Assembly: GCA_029449245.1 (NCBI GenBank)
Contig: JANATF010000011.1
Span: 868,001 to 932,000 of the forward strand
Source: Mortierella alpina
Taxonomy: Eukaryota > Mortierellomycota > Mortierellomycetes > Mortierellales > Mortierellaceae
Reading direction: 5' to 3'
Length of the DNA: 64,000 nucleotides
Within the stretch, counting starts at the first letter, position 1. Each line of letters opens with the position of its first letter. Under the pieces are notes generated by a model, which saw nothing but the letters and a program-made list of their open reading frames with translations, was not told the origin of the DNA and ran no database searches. The position numbers and the translations under genes were made by a program. Below are positions 42,063-52,555 of the stretch, in pieces.

Positions 42063-43079
42063 ATGGAGCAACTTGACGCCCTCCTTGTCGGCATCGAGCC
42101 CGATCGTCAAAACTCAATTCGTCGAGCTTTCGAGGACTTGACTGCCGCTGCCACCTCTGCCCCTACCCCTGCCCCTGCCCCGGCTGCTCCTACGGAACGC
42201 GAGCTACAAGCGGAACGCCGCGACGTTGTCCGCACACTGGCCCAAGTCCTCAAGCCGCAACGCCCTCCGCCCTACGCCGGTGAGATCGACGCTGATGCCT
42301 GCAATAACTTCATTGACAACCAGAGAGAGTACTTCACGGTTGTCGACCTGAGTCTGTCCGAATGGGTCCAATACACAGCCCTCAACCTTATCTCCGATGC
42401 CAAGTCCTGGTGGCGCTCATCTGGGTTGTCTATCAACACTCCGTGGCCCAGGTTCGAGGAAGACTTCCTAGCCTTTCACACCCCTCCTAATGCCGTCGCC
42501 GCTGCCCGAGAAGCCCTCGAATCACTCAAACAAGGAAAACGAACAGTCGCCCTGTACACCCACGAGTTCCGACGCCTGCTTCGCCGTGTGCCCACCCTCG
42601 ACAAAGGGACAGCTCTGCACTGGTTCGTCAAGGGCCTCGAGTCTGACACCAGCAAAGAAGTCAAACTTCGCCAGTGCGCCACTTTGGAAGAAGCTATTTC
42701 CGTGGCCACCTTGATCCACTCCATCCTTTTTCCAAACGGACCTACTGTTGCTCCCAAGCAGAACTCCAGTGATATGGACATTGATACCCTTCACGTCGCC
42801 ATCAACAACCTGACGGCCCAAGTCAACTATCTGTCCCAAGGTTCCAACAGAAACAACAACGCACCACGCCCCTCCAAGCTCACCCCTGGGGAAAAAGCCC
42901 ATCTGATCGCCAACAAAGGCTGTTTCCGTTGTCGCAAAATTGGACACATGGCTTCCAACTGCCGCTCCTTCCCCAACCAGCCGCAACATCAACCCTCTCG
43001 TCAGTTCAACAACCTCGAGACCTCTGCCCCTCAACAGCTGGCTTCCCATGCCCAGTCGGGAAACGTCAACAGCAACTAA
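42063..43079 (+). CDS. gag: Element A2 Gag
   Basis: 338 residues, differing from A1 Gag at about one residue (Leu for Pro in the tail, SAPQQLASH). Same CCHC knuckle (CFRCRKIGHMASNC). The frameshift heptamer is at 43058-43064. With E sitting inside its 5' LTR the promoter is separated from this gene by 7 kb, so it is probably silent. Confidence 0.92.
   Translation: MEQLDALLVGIEPDRQNSIRRAFEDLTAAATSAPTPAPAPAAPTERELQAERRDVVRTLAQVLKPQRPPPYAGEIDADACNNFIDNQREYFTVVDLSLSEWVQYTALNLISDAKSWWRSSGLSINTPWPRFEEDFLAFHTPPNAVAAAREALESLKQGKRTVALYTHEFRRLLRRVPTLDKGTALHWFVKGLESDTSKEVKLRQCATLEEAISVATLIHSILFPNGPTVAPKQNSSDMDIDTLHVAINNLTAQVNYLSQGSNRNNNAPRPSKLTPGEKAHLIANKGCFRCRKIGHMASNCRSFPNQPQHQPSRQFNNLETSAPQQLASHAQSGNVNSN
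43058..43064 (+). promoter_or_regulatory. Programmed -1 frameshift site GGGAAAC in A2
   Basis: Same gag-frame context as in A1. Confidence 0.75.
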
Positions 43080-45155
43080 GAGACGTCCAGGTCTTGGTTG
43101 CTACTTCACCCTCCTCTCAGTCTCTGGACCAGAGGAGTGGGTGCCTTTCGTCAGATCAGCTTTTTACTCACAATAAACCCTCTTCTCTGCCAGAAACACC
43201 CGCTCCTTCACCCTGTCTACCTCCTTGCCTGCCTTTACTCCCCCTCCCCCTCCCCCCACCCACCTCTTCATTTTCTTCCTCCACCGCACATGCCAACCCT
43301 GTCCCCCTGATCTGCCCTACTACCACCGCCTTTCCTACCCTGAGCGTCTCTTCTGCGCTGCTCCCTCGCGCACCTGCGTCTACCTCTGCCCCTGTGCCTG
43401 ATGCGGTCCCTGTGCCTGCCTTGACCAAAAGCAAAATCCGCAGACTACAAAAGAAAGGTGTTGGCGTCTCCACGTTCACTGCCGACCAAGCCAAAACCAC
43501 TCTGCTCACGTTTATGTGCAATGTCAACGGCCATGCTGCTCGGATCCTCATCGATGGAGGAGCGCAGGGTAATGTCATCTCATCCTCCTTTGTCAAAAAG
43601 CACAGAATCCCCCTCCACGCCTCGTCTCCCATTCCCATTATCCTCCCAAACGGCTCACAGTCCTTCTCTTCTGACCTTGCAAACATCACCTTCCAACGAC
43701 AACAATACTCCACGTCTCTCACCACCATTGTCTATCCGTTACAAAAATACGATCTTCTTTTGGGCAAACCTTGGCTGACCCAAGTCAATCCCCTCATCAA
43801 CTGGAGAACAAACAACCTTCGCATCCGCCACAATGGACTTGATATCGACTGGGAGTGCTCTGGGTTCCACTCTTCCTCTATCTCCACACGCACCCGCGGT
43901 CGCCTCCTCTCCCACATCCACTTTTTTACGGAAGCAACAACTCCTGGTAGCGAAGTGTACCTTGCCCTCCTTCGATCCTCTGACAACGACAACGACCAAC
44001 ATACCAACGACGACCCCGAATCTCCCGAACAACTACCACCCGAAGTCCCACCTCCTCCCCCTCCCCCTCCTCTTCATCCCGCCATTCACGCCATCGTCCA
44101 CAACGAGTATCCTGATGTGTTCCCATCGTCCCTTCCCTCTGGTCTTCCCCCTGACCGCGGCGACTCTATGCGCATTGAAACCGACCCCACCGCCGACCCA
44201 CCGTTCAAACCTGTCATTCGCCTCTCTATCGCCGAGCTTGACGAACTCAAAAAACAACTGGATGATCTCCTTTCCAAAAAATTCATCAAACCCAGCACAT
44301 CCCCTTACGGCGCCCCGGTCCTCTTTGTCAAAAAAGCGGATGGATCGCTTCGCTTGTGTGTCGATTACAGAGGCCTCAACCGGATCACCAAAAAGAACCG
44401 CCACCCTCTACCCCGCATCGATGAATTGATTGACCGCTTCCGAGGAGCTCAGTTCTTCACGAAGTTGGATCTTATATCTGGCTACCACCAGCAACGGATC
44501 TACGAGCCCCACACCCACAAAACTGCATTCCGCTGTAGATATGGGCATTTCGAGTTTAATGTTGTTCCGTTTGGGCTCACAAATGCCCCGGCAGCATTCT
44601 CGAAAATGATGTTGAGGGTCTTCGATCCGGCGCTAGACAAGTACGTCGTAGTCTACCTAGACGACATCCTGATATATTCCAAGACAAAAGCCGAACACCT
44701 TCAGCACATCCGTTCCGTCCTCGCCCTCCTCCGCAAAAATGGCCTTTACGCCAAGCTCAGCAAGTGTTCCTTCATGCAAGAGCAGACCGAGTTCCTGGGT
44801 CATGTTATCTCCAAGGATGGCGTCCACACCAATGCCGGCCTAGTCCGCGCAATTCGAGAATGGCCACGACCAGAGAAACAGAAGGATGTTCAACAATTCA
44901 TTGGACTAGCTCAGTTCTACCAGCAATACATCAATAGCTTTGCGGACATTGCACTTCCCCTCACAGCCCTACTAGGTGAAGGCCGACACTTCGTCTGGGA
45001 CGAGACAACCGAGACTTCTTTTCTTGCCCTCAAGGAAGCCATCAGCACCGCCCCGGTCTTACGGATCTTTGACCCCGCCCTGCGTACAACAGTTGAGACA
45101 GACGCATCCTGCTTTGCGGTGGGCGCTGTTCTCTTCCAGACAGACAAGAACGGAG
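43065..45155 (+). pseudogene. pol: Element A2 Pol, 5' part, cut by a solo LTR
   Basis: Linker, protease (ILIDGGAQGNVI), RT (YLDDILIYSKT) and the start of RNase H (ETDASCFAVGAVLFQTD). The solo LTR at 45156 breaks it and gives an immediate stop. Almost identical to the A1 counterpart. Confidence 0.93.
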
Positions 45156-45413
45156 TGTAATAGCAACAGAACAAGAGGGTGTGGACACGAGGGATACAAG
45201 GAACAAGAGGGAGGCCAGGAGGTGGACAGGAGTACTAGGGAACAAGAGGAAGGGGCAGGAACCGATGATGTTTATTATACACGGGCGAGAGGGTATTTAT
45301 ACTAATGTGAGGGAAAGGCGAAGTGCTTTGAGGAGGGCGAAGCAGGTGCGCGTGGAGGCGCAGATGGCGAAGTAGGATGGCGAAGTACGAGGGCATTCTA
45401 TGATACTGTGACA
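45156..45413 (-). mobile_element. Solo A-type LTR, reverse orientation, in A2 pol
   Basis: 258 bp, full LTR length. Target duplication cggag (45151-45155 and 45414-45418). It is the product of LTR-LTR recombination of another A insertion, so this spot once held a complete A copy. Confidence 0.95.
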
Positions 45414-45418
45414 CGGAG

Positions 45419-47289
45419 TCTCCCGCCCGGTCGCCTTCACCTCCCGCAAGATGCAATCTGCTGAGAAAAACTACCCCACCCACGAACAAGAACTGCTTGC
45501 CGTTGTACACGCCTTGAAAACATGGCGATACTACCTCGACGGGTCCCATTTCATTGTGTATACCGATCACGACACCCTCCGGCACTTCCCCACCCAGCCC
45601 AAGCTCACCCGCCGCCAAGCCCGTTGGATGGAACTCCTTCAAGAATACGACTTTGATTTCAAGTATAAGCGAGGCTCCGACAATGTCGTTCCTGATGCCT
45701 TATCCCGCCGCCCTGACCATCGCGATCCATCTTCACCCCCCTTGTCTGTCAACGCCCTGGACCTCCAGTCAGACCCAGGTTTGAGGCAGCGCCTGATCGA
45801 TGGGTATAATGAGGACCCCAACTTGGCCTCAGTCTACCAAAGCTGCCTCCGGGGGAAGTCTTCGTCACTTTATTCGTTGCGCGATGGATTATTATACGTC
45901 GAACGACATGGTGATACCCTGCTTTGCATACCAAAGTCTTCTGACCTTCGCCTACTCCTCTTACATGATGTTCATGACGCCGCTATAGCCGGCCACCTTG
46001 GTTTCGACAAAACCTATGCCACCTTGCGTCGCCTCGCTTTCTGGCCGTCGATGTCAATTGATGTCCGCCGTTACGTTGAGTCCTGTGCGAGTTGTCAGCG
46101 CAACAAGACCGTCCGCCGGCTTCCTGCAGGTCTCCTTCAGCCCCTTGCGATCCCTGAACAACGCTGGGAGACGGTGTCAATGGACTTTGTTGTCAAACTT
46201 CCAATAACGGCGCGCAAGTTTGACGCCATTACCGTTTTCGTTGACAAGCTCTCCAAACAAGTCCACTTCGCTCCTAGCCGGACTACTGACTCGGCCAAGG
46301 ACGTCGCCAACTGTTTTTTCGCCAATGTGTTCCGTCTCCACGGTTTACCCACTACCATTGTCTCGGATCGCGACTCCAAGTTCACTAGCACCTTCTGGCG
46401 CCGCCTTCAAGAGTGTCTAGGAACCAAACTTGCTATGTCATCGGCATTCCATCCTCAAACAGATGGCCAGTCTGAACGCGCCATCCAAACCCTCAAGGCA
46501 ATGCTACGCTCTCTTGTCAACCATAAGCAAGACGACTGGGACCTCTACCTGCCCGCTGCAGAGTTTGCATACAACAATGCGGTCCACACCTCGACTGGAG
46601 TCTCCCCCTTCTTCTTGAACCATGGCGTCCACCCTCACGTTCCGGCGTCACTACTGAGCGCGAACGCACCCTCGTCGTCACCAGCAACGGACTTCGACTC
46701 ATTTGTCTCTTCCCAACAGTCCGCCCTCGCCGTGGCACAGGACAGTCTGCTTACAGCCCAGCTGCAACAGATCAAGCATGCTGACGCCCACCGCCGCTCC
46801 CATTCCTACAAAGTCGGCGATCAAATTTTGCTTAGCACAGAGCACATCACTACGGCTTATGACTCCACACGGCCCGCCGCCTCCCTCCAAGCTCGATACT
46901 TTGGACCATTTACTCTCCTTCAGCAGCGATCGCCAGTCTCCTTCCAGGTTGAACTTCCCCCCACCATGCGCATCCATGATGTTTTTCATGTTGATCGTTT
47001 CAAACCATTCCTGGAATCACCAGAGTCCCTTGGTCGCCGTACATTACCGGCTCCCGAACCAGAAGTCATTGACGGAAATATCGAACATGAAGTTGAAGGT
47101 ATCCTAGCCCACAAGCTGGGTCGCAGCAAACAAACTGCAAGGTTCCTCATCAAGTGGGTCGGTTATGACGCCGCCGTATCGACCTGGGAGCCTCTCCGAA
47201 GCCTCAGTCACTGTCAAGACATCCTCCGAGACTATTGCCAGCAACACGATCTTCTCTTTTTGTTAGGGGAAGGTGTCACAGTATCATAG
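45419..47289 (+). pseudogene. pol: Element A2 Pol, 3' part (RNase H end, integrase, chromodomain)
   Basis: Continues SRPVAFTSRKMQSAEKNYP to the chromodomain. The stop is 16 bases inside the 3' LTR, as in A1. The uninterrupted region equivalent to the B1 target in A1 reads AYNNAVHTSTGVSPFF, which confirms the A1 empty-site sequence. Confidence 0.93.
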
Positions 47290-47531
47290 AATGCCCTCGT
47301 ACTTCGCCATCCTACTTCGCCATCTGCGCCTCCACGCGCACCTGCTTCGCCCTCCTCAAAGCACTTCGCCATTCCCTCACATTAGTATAAATACCCTCTC
47401 GCCCGTGTATAATAAACATCATCGGTTCCTGCCCCTTCCTCTTGTTCCCTAGTACTCCTGTCCACCCCCCGGCCTCCCTCTTGTTCCTTGTATCCCTCGT
47501 GTCCACACCCTCTTGTCCTGTTGCTATTACA
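47274..47531 (+). repeat. Element A2 3' LTR
   Basis: 258 bp, preceded by GGGGAAGG and followed by the acatg duplication. Confidence 0.95.
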
Positions 47532-47560
47532 ACATGGGATCCATTTTTAAAAGGGGAAGG

Positions 47561-47660
47561 TGTAACAGTAGTGTCCAGTCACAACGACTATATAGAGTAG
47601 AGTAGTACGATACCTGTAAATACATTCCTTTTCCACCTACTTGACCTGACCCCTACTACA
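47561..47660 (+). repeat. Element C 3' LTR (100 bp)
   Basis: Identical to 28963-29062, followed by the catgg duplication. Confidence 0.94.
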
Positions 47661-48897
47661 CATGGCTAATGGCAGCGCAGGAGAGCATTTGGTGTCGGAG
47701 GCAAAGTGATGCAAACAGACCAAACAGAAGAGTTTTCTTACCTTACGATAGCCCCTCGTGGCTCGGTGCGCTCAAAAGGGCTCGAGCTCGCCCAAGGAGA
47801 ACTGAAACAACAGACAGGAGAAAGTTGTGAGAAGCTGCAACCAGTGCTCAAGTTGATGTCACAATGAGTCGGCTGTTCATTGACCCAGACAGCAATGTGC
47901 AAAGCGAATGCTATTGACCCAGGCAGCAATGTGCAAAGCGATTGTCAGCAGCTGCTAATCTCACCTCATTGCCTTCGAGAGTGACTTTGCATGACTACCT
48001 CGAGCCAGAACCTGGTCTGGGTGTTTGTATGCGCGTGTGTGCGGATGGTGGGTGTGGGAAGGAACAAAAGTAAACAAAAAGGGACGCGTCAAGAGGAGAG
48101 GAATTATGCTGACTGAGATTGCCCGGATGATGTCACCGAGTCGCTGGACTTGAGAGCGCATTCACATTGCCATACACCGTGCTTGGTATCCATCGTACCC
48201 TAAGTAGAGACGCCTGGCAACAACCCATTCATCCACGCCCCCTCACATCCTCAGCTATGCCCCATTGGGTTGCCACCATCATCGCTCAGGCATCTGCATG
48301 CGCGTCCAAGACCAATAGCCTCGCCGACCAATCGCCTTAGTCCTTCGATATCAGTAGCTACATCGCCCTTCCAATCTCATCTCGCCTCAATAGTTGCCCA
48401 TCTTCCTACGGCATCAACACTCCTTCACTTCTATATCACATCCCTCACTCTCTTTCTTTGCTCTGCATCGCTTTCAGAAATATCGCACTTGCCTTTCGCA
48501 TCTCTTTTCACGGGTTCTTTCTTTTGCAAAATAGCTCCTTCATTGATTCTCTAATCTATATCCCTATCTATACCCCTGTCTACTGCAGTCGTCCATACCT
48601 ATCCGTGTATGATGAGCAAAAACGTCCGTCCCACCTTTGCTTGGGACCTAAAAGGGAGAACGAAACGAGAAAAGGCAGCACCCGCTTTCATCCAGGCGGC
48701 CGTCGACAAACTCGGCATCAGTTTTGTCTGTCCAGGCTCGGCCCATCACCCTTTCAATACTGAGTACGTCCCGCCAAACGTACCTTTCATTGCCACTTGT
48801 ACTATGGTCCATGTTAGTTCGGCCATCGCTGGAGACCTAAAAGAGAGATCGAAAACGAGAAAGGGCAGCACCTGCTTTCATCCAGGCGGCCGTTAAC
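47661..48897 (-). repeat. Displaced 1507-bp monomer, part 2 (reverse orientation)
   Basis: With 28697-28962 it makes one monomer of 1498 bp. It is circularly permuted, beginning GTTAACGGCCGCC and ending CAGACAATACTGAT, with only 9 bp (GCCGAGTTT) of the 1507 missing. It carries the Asp-variant marker of U3/U4. It joins B2R at 48897/48898 without overlap. Confidence 0.88.
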
Positions 48898-51092
48898 CAA
48901 TTTGGGCTGTGTGGGGAAATGTCGGAGCGTGGCATGGTCTGTGTACACGATGAAGTGGGAGCCGTCAAGGTAATATCGCCAAGTTTTCAGTGCGTGGACG
49001 ACTGCTAGTAGCTCCTGCTCATGGGTCGGGTAGTTTTTCTCGGCCGAATTGAGCTTTCGAGAGGTGAAGGCAACTGGCCTGGACACGCCATTCGAGTCTG
49101 TCTGGAACAACACTGCGCCAATAGCAAATCCGGAGGCATCGGTCTCCACAGTGGATGGTAGATCGGGGTCGAAGATCCTGAGAACCGGCGCTTTGCTAAT
49201 CGCGCCTTTGAGATCAGTAAACGCGCGTTCCGTGTCATCATCCCAGGAAAAAGGGACGCCTTCTCCTAGTAATGCTGTCAGAGGTAGAGCAATGGAAGCA
49301 AAGTTTTCGATATACTGCTGATAAAATTGGGCCAGACCAACAAACTGCTGGACCTCTTTTTGCTTGCTGGGTCGCGGCCACTCTGTGATTGCCTTCACGA
49401 GACCGGCATTGGTGTGGACGCCGTCTTTGGAAATTACGTGGCCCAGGAATTCTGTCTGTTCTTGCATGAACGAGCACTTGCTCAATTTCACGTAGAGGCC
49501 GTTGCTCCGGAGCAGGGATAGGACGCTTCTTAAGTGGCGGAGATGGTCGGCCTTGGTCTTGGAGTATATCAGTAGGTCGTCAAGATATATGACGACCCAT
49601 TTGTCAAGGACCGGGTTGAATACTTTGAGCATCATATTGGAGAACGAGGCCGGGGCGTTAGTGAGACCGAATGGAACAACATTAAATTCGAAGTGGCCAT
49701 AGCGGCAACGGAACGCGGTCTTGTGAGTGTGGGGTTCAAACACGCGTTGCTGATGGTATCCAGACAGTAAATCGAGCTTGGTGAAATAACGTGCTCCACG
49801 GAACCTATCGATAAGCTCGTCGATGCGCGGCAATGGATGGCGGTTTTTGCGCGTGATACGGTTTAGGCCTCGATAGTCTACACACAACCGTAGAGAGCCG
49901 TCTTTCTTCTTGACGAAGAGTACCGGCGCACCGTAGGGCGATGTGCTAGGCTTGATAAATCCTTTGCGTAGTAACTCGTCGAGCTGTTTCCGGAGCTCAT
50001 CCAGCTCCGCAATGGATAGGCGGATAACAGGTCGCACCGGAGGGTCAGCGTTGGGGTCGGTTTCGATCTTCATAGCGTCACCTCTGTCTGGAGGGAGGCC
50101 GTCGGGGAGTGTGTCGGGGAAGACGTCGCCAAACTCCTTGAGAAGGGGTTGAACATCCGCAGGAATGTCTGGGGAGGGTTGAGTGTGTTTTGCTATTTTC
50201 ACGAGGGCGAGGTAGACCTCGCTGCCAGGTTGAGCGGTAAGAGCGTGAAAGTGCATGTGACTGAGGAGCATTCCGCGAGACTTTGATGTGATGGATGAAG
50301 GAGCGAACCCCCGACACGTCCAAAGCACGCTCGTGCCCTGAAAGTCGAAATGGAGGTCGTTGGTGCGCCAGTTGATGTGAGGATTGAGTTCGGTGAGCCA
50401 GGGCTTTCCGAGGATGAGGTCGTATTTTTTGAGCGGGTAGAGGAGGGGTTGCAAATTGTCGGTATAGGCGTCGCGGGCAAGTTGGATGGGAACGGTGTGT
50501 TGGGTGATGGAAGAGGAGCCGTCGGGGAGGATGATGGGGACAGGTGAGCAGGTTTGGCGGGGGAGAGAGTGTCGTTGTTGGAAGGAGGAGCTAATGACAT
50601 TGCCTTCAGCCCCTCCGTCGATGAGGATGCGAGCGGGGTGACCATTGATGGAGCCGATGAATGTGAGTAGAGTGCGCTCGGCAACAGTCTGTGTGAAGGA
50701 TTGTAGACGAACCGTACGCTTGCGTATACGTTTCAGTTTGCTTTTGGAGTAGGTGGATTCTAGCGATGCGAGAGAGACAGGTGGGACCAGGGTCACTGTC
50801 TCTGACGTCCTAGGGGGAAGGGGGTGATCGTAGCGAGGGTCGTAGCGAGGTTGAGGAATCGGGGTCAGGGAATCAGGGGTAGGGTCAGTGTTCGAGGTAT
50901 GGAGCACGGCGTGAGGGGGAACGAGCGAAGGACGAGTTTCAACAAGGGATTTGTTGTGTTGTGCAACAGTAAATTTATTGCGGTGTGTGGGGTGACAACT
51001 TAACTCTGGCGGTTGCTCACTCCCCTTGTCCAGAGGAGAAAGGGAAGGAGTGTCAGCGATCAAGTTCTGGACTAATCTTGATCGCTGGGAGC
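48898..51092 (-). pseudogene. pol: B2R Pol, truncated after RNase H
   Basis: Protease (ILIDGGAEGNVI), RT (YLDDLLIYSKT) and RNase H (ETDASGFAIGAV, YTDHATLRHFPTQPKL) match B1 almost perfectly. Integrase and chromodomain are absent. The open frame runs on into the monomer to 48814, giving a chimeric tail. The loss of integrase makes it non-autonomous. Confidence 0.9.
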
Positions 51093-52109
51093 GTTTCCCG
51101 ACACGGGGGGAGGGATGCGGGCTTGTTCAATGGCATTGACACGACACTCGCTCGCCATGTGTCCTTGTTGGCGGCAACGGAAGCAACTGCCACTGGCCAT
51201 CAGGCTTCTGCGGTCGGTATCGCTAAGGGGGCGTAGCGGGGGTCGGTGATTGTTTTGTCGAGTGTAGGTTCGGAAGTTGTGGGGTCGGTTGTTGGAGCGA
51301 GGTGGTTGTTGTCGTAAAGCGTTCAGGGTCACTCGGCGGACGATAGTTTCGATGTTATCGAGGAGTAGGTTGTCCACTTCCATGGCGTTGGGATCTGCGG
51401 CGGAAAGGTGGGTGGCGGCAGCCATTTGGAGGGCGCTGGTATCCGCGCGGTTAGTGGAAGGAGACTGGCCTTTGTCGGGTGTGAAGTTGTAAACATGGTC
51501 ATATTGCTCAGCAGCTTGGCAGAGTTCGTGGATCGAAGGGGCAACAGAACGGTTAATGCCCATGCTCAATAGCATTTGTCGCAGACTTAGAGGGGCACCT
51601 TGTAAGAAGCATGTCTTGGCTGAATCCTCCATGACTTTACGAGCCTCCTCATGCATCTCTGGTGTGCAGAGGACGGCTAGGTATCGGCGCGTCCTCCCAA
51701 CGTATTCGGATACGGTCGAGGTCATGCGGATGGAGTAGAGCAATGTGCGGATGTGATCATAGAAGCCGGCGGGACGGAACTCGGTGCGGAAGGCTTCGAC
51801 AAAAATGGACCAGTCAGTGGAGTCCGGCAGATACTGTCCATCCCACCAGAGTAGGCCTGTGGAGCCAAGGTAAGCGATGGCGGTGACCGTGCGGGACACA
51901 TCGGCGATGTTTGCGCCAAGGAAGAAGCGGCGTACGGTGGTCAACCATGCCTCGCAAGCAAATCCATCGCGCACGCCGTTGAAAGGGGCAGGGGTTGGAT
52001 ATCTGTAAGAGGGTAGGAGTACCGAAAAGGTGGGAGCAGGTGTGTTGGCGGTGGTGTTGGCAGTGGGAACAGTGGTTGGAACATTGGTGTAGCTGGGTTG
52101 ATCAGCCAT
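51072..52109 (-). CDS. gag: B2R Gag
   Basis: 345 residues, MADQPSYTNVP start, differing from B1 Gag at about one residue (Gly for Asp in DKGQSPS). CCHC knuckle intact. Frameshift heptamer at 51093-51099 on the minus strand. It could still be expressed from its intact LTR. Confidence 0.93.
   Translation of the reverse strand: MADQPSYTNVPTTVPTANTTANTPAPTFSVLLPSYRYPTPAPFNGVRDGFACEAWLTTVRRFFLGANIADVSRTVTAIAYLGSTGLLWWDGQYLPDSTDWSIFVEAFRTEFRPAGFYDHIRTLLYSIRMTSTVSEYVGRTRRYLAVLCTPEMHEEARKVMEDSAKTCFLQGAPLSLRQMLLSMGINRSVAPSIHELCQAAEQYDHVYNFTPDKGQSPSTNRADTSALQMAAATHLSAADPNAMEVDNLLLDNIETIVRRVTLNALRQQPPRSNNRPHNFRTYTRQNNHRPPLRPLSDTDRRSLMASGSCFRCRQQGHMASECRVNAIEQARIPPPVSGNAPSDQD
51093..51099 (-). promoter_or_regulatory. 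Programmed -1 frameshift site GGGAAAC in B2R
   Basis: Same frame and context as in B1. Confidence 0.75.
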
Positions 52110-52182
52110 GATGGCTAGGGGCAGAGGTTATCAAGGTGAGTATGTTTTATCAGTGGATCGAGGTAACGAGCCTTTGCTACCA

Positions 52183-52382
52183 TGTAATAGCTAAAGCAAG
52201 TGGGGGTTCTGGGGCTGGGGTCAGGGGAGCTTGGGTGAGAATCGTCTGATCTTATTACAGAGGGGGCAACCATCTATTTATCTATCTTTGTGGGGGACCA
52301 AGCATGGTCGCGTTCCAGTCTCTTACGGCTTGGCGTTATCCTTGTTCTTGTCCCTTACGATGCACCCTCAACTCCTGTTACA
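52183..52382 (-). repeat. B2R 5' LTR
   Basis: 200 bp, identical to the B1 LTRs by eye and unlike the diverged B2L LTR. Confidence 0.94.
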
Positions 52383-52555
52383 GTATGGGACTTCGGCTAA
52401 TCCGATTTTCGGATCGTATTTTATGTAGAACAACCGAAGCCGATACGAAAACCTGTCGGATCGTATGGAGCCTCTATCCCATACGAATGAATGGCATTCG
52501 GATCGGATCGTACTTCGTATTTCGACTCAACGCCGAAACCCTACTTGAGCACTCG
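52383..52555. repeat. Degenerate CGGATCG/CGTAT repeat DNA
   Basis: Short interspersed CGGATCG, ATCCGA and CGTAT words with an 8-bp inverted repeat (GTATGGGA at 52383 and TCCCATAC near 52475). It ends CGCCGAAACCCTAC, similar to the end of the minisatellite zone at 2711-2727 (GTTTGAGAAACCCTAG). Confidence 0.5.

Larger units (their letters stand above)
34688..47531 (+). mobile_element. Ty3/gypsy element A2, nested in C, hosting E and a solo A LTR
   Basis: 5' LTR is 34688-34850 plus 41821-41915 (split by E; 163 + 95 = 258 bp). 3' LTR is 47274-47531 and matches it. Target duplication acatg at 34683-34687 and 47532-47536. Its leader has a ~51-bp tandem duplication (TGACTATTTTTCCC..., 41950-42050) absent from A1. 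Confidence 0.95.
28963..47660 (+). mobile_element. Ty3/gypsy element C, carrying F3 and A2
   Basis: Two identical 100-bp LTRs (28963-29062 and 47561-47660), target duplication catgg (28958-28962 and 47661-47665). Own length without insertions is about 5.3 kb. The polypurine tract AAAAGGGGAAGG precedes the 3' LTR. Pol would be one frame without F3 and A2. Confidence 0.95.
48898..52382 (-). mobile_element. B2R: 5' half of a young B-type Ty3 element
   Basis: LTR at 52183-52382 (identical to B1), primer site, gag, and pol up to RNase H, truncated at the position of B1 base 18297. Right flank gtatg does not match the flank of B2L (gtcct), so the two halves come from different insertions. Confidence 0.88.

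Noticed and set aside
27180-52382. B2L and B2R as one B element interrupted by the monomer and C
   Set aside because: Flanks do not form a target duplication, the LTRs differ in age, and 352 bp of B are missing between the halves.
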